NCBI GenBank assembly: GCA_014529385.2
Contig: CM043954.1
Location: 98,728,747-98,792,746, forward strand
Direction of reading: 5' to 3'
From: Adiantum capillus-veneris
Taxonomy: Eukaryota > Streptophyta > Polypodiopsida > Polypodiales > Pteridaceae
DNA length: 64,000 nt
Within the stretch, counting starts at the first letter, position 1. Every line of letters begins with the position of its first letter. Under the pieces are notes generated by a model. It was not told the origin of the DNA, did not search any database, and was given only the letters and a program-made list of their open reading frames with translations. This document shows, piece after piece, positions 25,301 through 37,300 of the stretch. Position numbers and translations under genes: made by a program.

Positions 25301-28300
25301 GACCTCAGCTATGATGTATGGGGTGCAGATTTGGGGCCCCTCAGTTGGTTGTCATGGCAGAGTTGGCAACACTAATGGATGGAAAGGGATGGAGAGACCC
25401 TTGGTATCTATGATTTCCCGGATGATTAGAGCCGAGGCCCAAGTACCTCATGAGATTATAGAGCAGAGCTAGCTACCGCTCCAATGAGGCACTTACTAGA
25501 TCAGTCTCTTTCATACATAGCTTGTGGGACCTTCCCAGAGACAAATATGCCCGGCTTGCTCTCGAGTCGTCCAGACTCTTGGCCCTACACAGCCTGCTGG
25601 TATGGACAAATGACTTCTTGGTTCTAGATGCATAGTTTTAGCATGGATAGACTGCCTCCCTTCCAGTACTCTTTGGAGGCTCCCTCTCTCACTGTGAGAC
25701 GGACAAAGATTACTAGATTTATCCATCAAGACTTGATTCAGATGGACACTAAGAGGACTTGGATAGAGCCTACTCAGGAGTTGGGCACAAAGATGGCTTT
25801 TTACAGAGAACATTTTCTTCAACTCACGGAAGATGTCTTTGTAGTCAGGCCCAACTATATGGATACACATTTATCATATGGAGTGCAGTGTGCTATTGGC
25901 CAGATACGCACATCCTCACACGAGTTTGAGATTGAGACTGGCAGATATAGAGGAGTCTCGGCTGAGGCCAGGGTATGTCGTGTATGCCAGAGGGAGCCAG
26001 AGACAGAGCTGGATTACATTTGTCATTGCTCCGCATACTATGAGATTCGCAGTTGATTCCATTGCTTATTTAGGGAGGGTTTTGGACCACTTTCTAAAGT
26101 TATGGGATACCAGGATCAGATGCTGGGGTCTGTTCTTGCTTGAGTTGAGGAGACATAGAGAGTGCTTGTTGAGGTGACCAGAGAGACAAACTCAACGGCA
26201 GGTCACGGACTATTTCACGCCAGCCATTACCACTAGAGAGCTGGACGGACAGGTTCTGCAACAGAGTTCGGATCCCACCTCCACTAGAGGCACACTGATT
26301 GACCGTGCGATGGACCTAGGGAGATCCAGGCGTCCACGATTACAAAGGAGGTCATCCCAGCGTAGACGAAGATTACAGAGGAGGATTTGGATTATTTTGG
26401 CCGCGCCACGCACGATGCCCAATCAGGTTTTTGACCATGGAGGACATCGAGGAGATTCGACAACGATTGATGCTAGATTTACTTTGAGCTGAAGGATTAT
26501 CCCCTACTTGGTAGCTTAAGTTTCTTGCACCCCTCATTATTTTGTACCTTTGTATTGACTAGAGTCTCTAGTCTTTCCCCCACAATCGCTTTCACTACAA
26601 CATTTTGTTTAGGATGTTAAGTCTTTCTTTCAGCACACAGACTTTGTATTAGATTCACCAGTTTGTAACAGTTGGTCTCATAGGTCATTTTGGCCTTTTG
26701 TAGACGTTAATATATCATTTCATTTCATTTCTCTCTCTCTCTGTGATGATTGTGTGTTTACAATGGAAGAAGAGAATATATATGGATGTTGAGTGTTTTT
26801 CTCCTTCATGTGGAATAGTTGAGGGTGATTTGTAGGCCTATGAAACCTTTTGTGTGCAAGAGTTGGATGATGATTATTAAGGAGTGCCTCAAGTTCATGT
26901 TATAATTAAGAGTATGCCTGTTGTGGACCTTCTTGATAAGTAGACTATCCATGAGAAATGCCATGATTGACTTTGTGTTGATTAGTAGCCATACCTTGAT
27001 TGATGAAGAGAATATGGAGGTTTTTGAAGATATGGACAGCCATGAGAACGTAGTTTTGCTGCCATATGATGAGATAACTGATGCTAGTATGCTTAAATCT
27101 CTTTCTAAGGAGTTATGTGAAGAAGAAAAGGGCGGGGGGGGTTCTCAAAGGGTGAGTCTACCGATCCAGAGGGTGCTTTGGCTTTTAATGGTTTAGTTGC
27201 AGGAGAGGTGTCATTTGGGACTAATTGATTCAAAGATGACTTTTTATCCCTTCTGTGAATCCTTCATGGGCTCACCTAGCCCCATAGACTATATGGTGGT
27301 AGACATGGCTGCTGCATCTAGGTCAGGGGAAGCATTTGGGTCAAGGGCAGCATGTTCAACGCAGGTGGCAAACTTGAGTTAGCTACTACGTTGAGGCTGC
27401 TAGGAGGATCCACAGGTATAGACTGAATAGAAACTATATAGCAGGGCATAGACTCCATGGCCGCCAACCACTCCAAAAGGTCAGGCGCACCTGGTGGAGG
27501 GTGGTCAAGTAAGGGAGCTGACTCAACTGGCAAAGAACTATGGTGAACAATAAGGTCCATTCCACCCTCAAACTTGATTGGTCTCATCAGTGAGCCAATG
27601 TAGCAGGGCTACAGTGTCACTTTCACAGGACACATAGTAGTACAGTTGGTCTGGTCTGGTTCACACTGGACGAACTCTCTGGACTGGACAGTGACACGTG
27701 GCAGGGATACGGACGGTGGTCTAGTGGACATCGTGGCCAGGTCACCACCACCACTCAGTTTGGAGATAGACTTAGATGGCTGACATTTATGAGCCGTTGG
27801 TGGCTCTCTATGGTTGTACATATGAGTAGTAGCTGTTGGGTCATCAAGATTATCATCTTCTTCATATATGGTCCAACGTCATCGTCTAGAGTAGCGAGTC
27901 TATACACACAGCACGTCTACACCATCCCTGCACATCTGAGCCTCGACACCCCCATTGTACCCGTGAGTTCTGGGTTGGAGCTGAGTGTGCTGCCACGCCA
28001 GAGTTTGTATTGGTTCTTTGAGATAGTCGAGTCCATATGTTGTCTCTGTGTTGATCAGTTGTTATCTATTGTTTCCTTTGTTTTCATTCTGTTTTGAGTG
28101 AGATGTCACGCACATTGCACTGAGGAGCACCCACTCTAGAGAGCACGACACACTATCCGCACTACAGGTGCTCTCATTTTTGGCACGCCTGGTGGGACCT
28201 TAACTGAAGTCTCACTATCTATTGAGTTACAAATCGAGGAGCTAGCTGGGTTTACCTAGCCTCGCCTACTTCACCTTGCATAGTGCAGCCTGTTGGTCTG

Positions 28301-31300
28301 GTCCAGTTTCACCCTAGATAGCTTAGCCTAGCTGACCTAGTCTCTTGCCCTGCTGGTCTGGTCCTCTCTCGCCCTGGTCCAACCACCTCTCGTCCTGGTC
28401 TAGTCCTTCCTCGTCTCTGGTCTTGTCCTCCCTCGTTCCTAGTCCAGCCAGGTGGTCTAGTCACTCGCCCTGGTCTAGTAGAGTCTAGATCGGTGTTCAC
28501 CAGTTAAGAGTCTTCTTGCCCAAAGCTTGGTTGGGTTTGTGGTTACTGCATGACACATACAAGGCGGTCAATTAGAGCGAAAAAGCGCACTACTGAGTCC
28601 TCTTAAGCACTACCACAGAAGGCATCAACCCTGGTACCTAGTAGAAGTCCACCAACCTCATCACCCATACCTCCACATACGACATCATCCATTCCTCCAT
28701 CCGGTTCTACATCTTCCAAGTCACCTTCCCCAGTAAAGCTCTCTCCCATTTTGTTACAACAAGCTATTGAGCAACAGGCTCCTGAGCAAGAGGTCATGGA
28801 GGCATTGGCGAGTGTTTTGGCCAAGGTAAACATCAAGTTTCCTACTTTCAAGGGACTCTTGACAGAAGATGCAGACGACCATGCAAGGAGGTTTGTATCT
28901 CTCTGTAGAGGTCATGGTCTTAATAGAGAAGATGCTTATTTGGTGCTGTTTCCATCAACATTGGATGGTTTAGCAGACAAGTGGTACAATCAGTTTGTAG
29001 AGAATCACTTTTCAACTTGGGCAGCTTTAAGACAACAGCTTGTAAAGCTTTCAGACCAGGGGACTTCCAAGAAAGAGTTCTGGATGAGTTGGCCAACCTG
29101 TTGCTTCAGCCCAAAGAGACTTTTGCAGAACTCATGACCCGAACAAAGTCTCTGGTCGCCAAGCTTCCTCAACCACCAGGTGAGTTCATGGTCAAGAAAT
29201 GGGTAGAGAAGGCTCTTCCAACTTCTCGGCAAAAACTAAGAGAGAATCTCCGACCTGATGCCACCTTGGAGGAGTTTGTTGCGGTTGTTACTAGGATAGA
29301 GGGGGCAAGGAAGCTGTTTGCCGACTCTTCTCAGGTAGAGACTGCCTCTGTACTCTTGGAGAGTCCATTTGACCCTTTGACTTCTTTACGTAGGGAACTT
29401 GAAGCCCTAAAACTACAACGCGCTCTTCAAGAGGAGAAATCAATCTCTCTTAGACAGGAGAAGCCCCCACATCACGACGCTTTGGATCAAATCAAGAGAG
29501 AGCTAGAAGAGCTTAGGTCTCAGCAGGAAACTAAGGCTATGGTATGGTGCAGCTCATGTCGCTCTTCAAGACACCCTCCACAGGACTGTCCCCTTCGTGC
29601 TTATTGCTATTTCTGCGAAAAGTCTCGGCATGAAGACAAGGATTGCTACTATATCAAGGGATTGCGGCAAATACAACAAAGTCTAGGTCCTTCTCTCCAA
29701 CAAGGGCTAGCACCAACATCTAATATGGTTTCCTCCTATGGCCATTCAAATTACATGCCACCTTGCTCAATACCCCTATTGTCCAAGGTATGTCAGGTAC
29801 TTTTCCGTCTAAAAGTTTTTATCATACTCATTCTCCCTCAGCCCCTCAGAGCTTCTACACCTCAGCTTCCAACTCCATGCAACAAGAATAGAGACCACCT
29901 CGTCCCCCGTTTTGTCCATCAAATCGGCTCATCTTATGCTATAGATGTGGAGAATATGGCCATTACCAAAGCAAGTGTCCTTTACATTAAGGGTCTCCTC
30001 CTTATCGTCATTGTCTGGAGTCTAAAGACCACTACAGTAAGGATTGTCCCAAGCAAAGGGCATCCTCATCTTCAGGCCCAACTCAGAATCAACAAGAATT
30101 CACATTCCCAAAGATCAATCTGATTGCAATGAACACCACCCCTCAGCCATCACCTGCTACTCATACAATTCGGCCACAAGAAGTGGGGGAGCCCGCTGGC
30201 GTGCTCACTCGGCACAAAGAGCAGCTCTTGGTCTCAGCTTGCCAACAGGTCCATCTCGTCCATCTCCACTTCTACAACCTGACCAAACTGATAAGTCCTT
30301 CATTGGTGCTAAGAGTAGGCCAGTCTCTATGCTCTCGGACATTGATGGAGCCTTCTTAGAAGCAATGGCTGACTTGGAACAGGTCAAAGTTCCAGAGGAA
30401 GCCCAGATTGAAGGAGCTAAGCCCACACCGGAAGCAATCTTGAAGAACACCTTTCAACAAGTGTCCCTTTATGAGATGCTCCGGCTAGATGCAACCCTCA
30501 AAAGTGACACCCTATGAGTCATTCAGTCTCTGTACCCGGGTGCAGGGCCTAGTGGCGGGCACCTCCCTGTACAACCCTCAAAGTCTTACATGATTTCTTA
30601 TCCAGTTGCTCCCCTTACTGACTACAAAAGTCCTCGTCTCACTGTATCTATTCTTGGGCATCATTTCTCAGGCGTCATAGTGGATGGAGGATCCGGGATC
30701 AATTTGATGCCAGAGGTTACTATGTTGGCTTTAGGTCTGCAACCTATCCGCCCCGCTCCATTCACTGTTACATTGGCTGACCAGAGGACAGTCTATCCAG
30801 TGGGCATAGTAGATAAGATGCCTCTGAAGGTACAAGACTTCACCTTTAGCTTGGATTTTGTGGTGGACAATCTTCCCCAGGTGGAGGGAGGATTTCCTTT
30901 GCTTATAGGTAGACCATGGTTGCGGCATACTAAGGCACTTCATGATTGGGGAAACGACGCCATGTGGATACATACTCCTGGCTCCCCCATGCAACCAATC
31001 CGACTCGAAGGAGGTATGGATCCAGTGGTTCATCACAGTTCGTTGTCAGTACAGTCCAACCCCGACCCCGAGCAGCCTATCCCACCTGACGGGTCTAACG
31101 AAGACCTGCTGCAATGGTTGGAAGCTACCCAATCGATGCCGTGCTATGTGGTCTCCATTCAAGCCTCACCGCCTGTAACACACTCTCTCCCGACTCCTCA
31201 GGCTGACACCAGTGACCCAAGTCCTACAACAGAAAGTGTGTCTGTCAAAGAAGCAAGTGTGTTAGTCCCTGATGACCATGATTCAAGCGTTCCTCTGATG

Positions 31301-34300
31301 GAAGTCGTCGGCCTTGGTGAACCTATCACACATCACCAGAGGGGAAAGAAATCTCCTCTGCATGAGTTCACCAACGTTCCACCTCTTCCTCTAAAATCTC
31401 CCAGGTCTGACGCCCCGCCCACTCAAAAGCACTCTGCTGTGTCTAGAGACTTACCCTTCGAGGAGCCTCCACCAGGATGGTTACAAGAGGAGTATGCAAA
31501 GTTTCCAATCGATCAAACACCAGCCCATGAGCGAAGCTCCAAGAGGCAGCTCACTCTTCATCTTCTGAGGCACCCTCTCCAGCTACACCTCCTAACCCGG
31601 TCAAAGAAGTCAACCTAGGCGACCCTGACAACCCTCAGCACGTCCTCTTAACAGCTTGGTTATGGGAGCATCCCGCGTTACTCGATCAGGTAGTCTCTTT
31701 TATACACTCTTTTAAAGATGTTTTTGCTTGGTCCTACAAGGATTTGGAAGGGATCCCACCAGAATTGGGTGTCCATACTATCCCTCTGGTTGAAGGGGCT
31801 AACCTTGTCAGAGGCCGAGCTTACAAGCTCAACCCAAAGTATGCAGAGACTGTCAAGTCAGAGCTAGAAAAAATGCAAGAGGCAAGGATCATTGTACCTG
31901 TGGAGCACTCTGAGTGGTTATCATCCATGGTGATAGCGCCTAAGAAGCAGTCCAATAAAATCCGTGTGTGCGTAGATTACCGCACTCTGAACAAGGTAAC
32001 TATCCTAGATGGTTTTCCCACACCTTTCACTGAGCGTGTGCTAGAAGATATAGCAGGGCATGTATTGTACAGTTTCATGGATGGGTTCAGTGGATACAAT
32101 CAGTTGGGTATCCATCCAGGTGATTAAATTAAAACGGCTTTCGTGACTCCCCGGGGTATTTTTATCTACACTAGAATGTCGTTTGGGTTGAAAAACGCTC
32201 CACCTTCCTTCAATCGAGTAGTATACCTCATATTCTGTCATTTGCTTACGGATCATCTTCGCATCTTCATGGATGATTTTTCAGCTTTCTCGAGTGCTCA
32301 AATGTTCAACCCTAGTGGAAAATCTAGAGGAGCCCCTCGCTCAGCTCTCTACTGTCTTTCTGAGGCGCAGGGAGGCATGCCTGAAGCTCAATCCGAACAA
32401 ATGTCATTTTTTTGGTCACTGAAGATACACTTCTAGACCATGTAGTGTTTGCTAAAGGTTTAGCGCCCGACCCAGAGAAGATAGTAGCAATCTTGAAGTT
32501 ACCACCTCCCATCAATCCAAAAGGTGTGCAGAGCTTTGTAGGCCACACAGGCTATCATCGCAGGTTTACACGCATGTATGCACAGGTGGCTCAACCACTG
32601 ACCCGACTCACCAGTGCTACTGTCCCCTTTCAATGGTCCAAACCTGAGGCTAAAGCATTTGCATACCTCAAAAACGGCCTAATTGAAGCGCCTATTCTAC
32701 TGGCTCCCAATTGGTCTCTTCCTTTTCATGTGCATACTGATGCCACTCAACTGGTTGTGGGTGCTGTGCTGACTCAACCTAGTACGGAGTACAACTTGGA
32801 TCGCCCTGTTCACTATGCAAGTTGCCTACTCACCAAAGCAGAGCGCAACTATAGCACCATAGAAAGGGAAGGTTTGGCTATTGTGTATGCTTTACAAAAT
32901 TTCGCCATTATTTATTAGGAGTCCACTTCACAGTTATTATTGATCACCATGCCCTGTGCTATCTGCTTAATAAGCCGCAAGTTGCAGGTCGAGTATGGCG
33001 ATGGCTACTCTTATTTCAAGAGTTTGATTTCGAAGTGGTACTCAGGCCCGACAAGCATCATGCCCTTGCTGACCACCGCTCTCGCATTCACACAGGTGAA
33101 GAAGCAACAGGGGTTGCAGATGACTTTCCAGATAGCAGTCTCTTTAAGGTGGATACCACTCCGGAGTGGTACGGCGATGTATTGCATTTGCTATCTACTG
33201 GCCTGTACCCTGATAATGCGTCTCCACTGCAAAAGAGAAGATTGCTTTTAGAGTCAAGGCCAAGCCATTCACTCTAATTGTGGGCCAGCTCTACAAATCA
33301 GGACCAGATGGTGTTCTGAGACGGTGTGTCTCCCATCATGAAGTTAAGAATATTTTGGAGGATGCCCACAGTGGTCCCACTAGTGGGCATTACCTTGGTC
33401 GCATCATCGCCCAAAAGATTCTACAGAGTGGTCTATGGTGGCCCTACGTTTTCCGGGATGCAATTGCTTAGGTGAAAGTATGTGATTTGTGTCAGTGCTG
33501 TGGACCTAAACCAAGCAAGCAATCCAACCGTCCTCTGTAGGTCTCTATGGCATGGCTGCCTTTTGAGAGATGGGGCATAGATTTTGTGGGTCCAATTGCT
33601 CCCCTTGCCCAACCAAGTAACCGAAAGTATCTATTGGTGGCTACAGATTATGCAACCAAGTGGGCAAAGGTACTGGCAACAACTGATTGCACTGACAATG
33701 CTGTATACAGCCAAGTTTCTATATGAAAATATTTTGTGCAGGTTTGGATGTCCCTTGGAGATCACCAGTGATAGGGGCAATCACTTTGTTAATGAAATGA
33801 TTTCAACCTTGCTCGCCAACTACAAGATTTTTCACTATAAGTCTTGTTCCTATTACCCTAGAGCAAATGGACAGGCCGAGAGTACCAATAAGGTTCTGAT
33901 AGCCCTTCTAAGGAAAGCATGTCATCTACATCCGACGTCTTGGGCTCAAGCTATCCACGACACTCTTTGGGCTTACCGCACTTCTTTCAAAGCCACGACC
34001 GACCACACCCCATTTCAGTTAGCCTTAGGTTTAGATGCAATAGCACCCTTTGAATTCAACTCAGGATCTCCACGGGTAGGCAGTCTCAGTGCCAATGGGG
34101 ATTTGGAGTCTGCCTCATTTTCTCGTCTCGCCCTATTGGAAGAAAGCCACCATTTTGCTTCTCAGGCTCTTGAAGTAGAGCAGCTTCATCGCAAGGCGTG
34201 GCACGATCGCCATCTCAGAAAGCCAAAAATACATGCAAGGATCATTGGTGCTACTGTATCAAACTAGATATCAGAAAAAAGCAAAGAAGTTGGTCCCAAC

Positions 34301-37300
34301 TTGGCAAGGTCCATTCATGGTACAGGAAATTTTGCCACAAGGAGCGATCCAGCTAGTAACTTTGGATGGTGTTCCCTTGCCGCTGGTAAATGGCTCCAGA
34401 ATCAAGTGCTATTATCCCTCTGAGTAAACAGTCTACAGCCGTTTCGCCACCTGTAATTGTTATGCCTAGTAGGGTTCCTGAATCTCCCATCTCTCTTCTT
34501 TCCATTACCTTCCCACCAGAACCGATGTTCTGTTAATGTCTATGCAACACTCTCAGTCTCTGCTATGCCTGTAGACGTATCCACATTTCCTCCTAAGGTA
34601 TCCTTTCTCTACACTGTGTAATCGGGGTACTTGTCTCGTCTTGAACTTCTTGAAATCCAATCATTCTTTCTCTAAATGTGAACCACCTTGATGATAATGC
34701 TTTCTATCATCAGTGTTGTTTGATGCTCTTACTATGGTTCCTCTAGTTGAACTCCTCAATAGATCTGTAAGTCTCCTGTGATAGTTTCCTATGAAGTTAA
34801 AACTCTCTTCATCTTCTCCTTCTTCTAGTGTGACACACTTGGGTCATTGGGAGATTTTTCTACGTTCCCACGCTTCACTCAGTAGCACGAAATTGTCTGT
34901 CTATAGTCTCTTAATTTGCCTTACAGTTCCTACATAAACGTTCACTACCACTAAACCCCTTCCTACCTCCATACTAACCCCCCTTACTCCCTCCTAAGCC
35001 TAACTGCCCTCACCCCTCTTTACTAAACCTCGCCCTCTCTACTGCCCTCGTCCCCATACCGTATGCCCTTGCCCCTCTCTATCTCCCAACTCGCCCCACC
35101 CCTCACAACTCGCCCCCTCCCCCTCTCTCCCAATTCGTCCCCTCCCCCTCTCTCCCAACTAGCCCCTTTCCCCCTCTCCCCAACTCGCCGCCTCCCCCTC
35201 TCCCCAACTCGTTCCCCCTCTCTCCCAACTCGCCCCCTCCCCCTCTCCCCAACTCATCCCTCCCCTCACCAATTCGCCCTACCCCCTCCCCAACTCGTCC
35301 CTCTCCCAACTCGCCCCTCCCCCTCACCACCACCTAGCCCTACCACCTCCCCTTACCCGATTCGTTTGTCCCCAGTTCGTCAAATCCCAACGCAACCTCT
35401 ACCTTTTTTATTGGCCTTCTTTATTCGTCGCGCTTTCCCTCCAAAGCAACCCTAATCACACACATCTCTCGCCGCTCTACCCAATTCGACCGCTCTGCCC
35501 TCTTTGGCTTCTTCCGCTTCGGCTCCTTCCGTGGGATAACTACAGATAGCTCTATATACATACATACAGGGTGAAAGCAATATACAGTAATTGCAGAGTT
35601 GTCATATGTATGCAATTGTGGATCAGCTTTTGAGTGTCTGAATGTTCTTCTTGGCTGCGAATTGGGAACAACCTCAGTCAGACAACGAGGGTGTGGCCTA
35701 TACACATCAGTTAGAAGTTGTGCAATTCCCATGGTGGGTAGCATCAAACCCTCCAGAAAAGCAGGCTTAATAAAGAAGCCACCACCTCAACCGTTGAGTT
35801 CTGTTGAGGAGGAGGATGACTTAGAAACTAGTGGCCAAGATCTGGATGACTTCACTTCCAGTGATGCCAGCGATGAAAGTTACAAAGCCTCCCCAACCTC
35901 AGAATCGGATTCAAAAGCTACCTCTGAATCGGATGCGTCCAAAGAAACAAATGCGAAAAAACCAGGTAAAAGGAAACGCAATCATCAAATCATCCATCAT
36001 GAGTCGGCTGGCTACATCTAAAAATCGCCACACCATTCTCCTTGACTGTTTATCTACAACCGTCTTGACCATATCTAAGCGAAATCCTCTCCAAGGACCA
36101 CCTACAGACTATGGGTCTCACAGCACTGGCTGATTGCGATCTGCCAACTACTGTTCCTGTTGAGATGATACATGATCTTTTGAAGAACATTCCCAAGGTC
36201 AAGGGCCACAAACTCACTGCTAAACGGTTAGGCCATGCTATGGGTATGACCACCTTTCCATCTGTGAAGCTTGCTACCCAAACTTTCTCTCAGCTTTCCA
36301 AGGATGCCACCATTTAGGCATGTCAGGAGATGCTCAGTACGTATCACCCGGATTATGAAAGAAACAAACAGCTCTTGGCAATCTTTAGATACTACTTTCT
36401 GGCTAGAGATGCCAAAGAAGATAAGGGAAAATGTGAACTGCCCACTACATTATCCCATTGGGAAGGCCTTTACTGTTTGCTCCACGTCCAACCCTGTGGA
36501 TTTCACCAGATTCTTTTTTCATCGTTACAACCTAGAGCCAAAAGGTTTCGGGCCCAAGTGAGGTCTGTGCAGTTCAGCTTCAAATGTTTCACAGCACCTC
36601 TCTTGACGTGGGTCATAAATATACATGTTACACCAGACGAAGCAGATGAGGATACACGAAGTGTGCAAGGGAAAAGAAAATCCTTAAACATTCCTGCTGA
36701 TCCTAAAATCACGAAGAAAAAGAAGATCAAAGCAAAGGTGGCGAAAGATACAGCAGAGTCTCTACTCTCTTTGCCAATATTTGAGAGCCAACAGACTAAG
36801 GTGACACATCTTCCGCGGCGCTCTCTGTCTTCCAACCCTCTCTCTACTGGGCCAGTGTCTACTTCCAAACTTCATGACAAGTCGGCGGCTTCTTCCTCGG
36901 AGATTCCTCTACCTTCTTCTCCAATATTCACCCATACTGATGCCAATATATCACAGACTACTCCTGCAACCACCATCTCAGCTCCTACTCCACCAGTAGT
37001 ACTTACTCCTAGCGAGCCCCCTGTGCCACTTGGGAGACCTCCAGTATCATCTTCAGGGGTGGCCGACTCTACTTCTCTGCTACACCTTTCGGAGAAAGTA
37101 TTACAAGACTGCAGGAATGCTATCGCCACCATAGAGCTTGGAGCGGAACAATTAGTTGCCATGCACTAGCGCCACTTTGCCATATACGGAGCTATGGAGG
37201 GATCTCTGAAGGTCGCCGAGAGTGCCATCTTGGATCGGGATGCTACGATTTTCGCACTGCAACAAGCTTTGAAAATAACGTCAGACATCATTGAAGACCT

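Noticed and set aside
35063-35455. Proline-rich 130-codon frame
   Set aside because: Shadow of the C-rich minisatellite in gypsy A; no motif and no homologue in element C.
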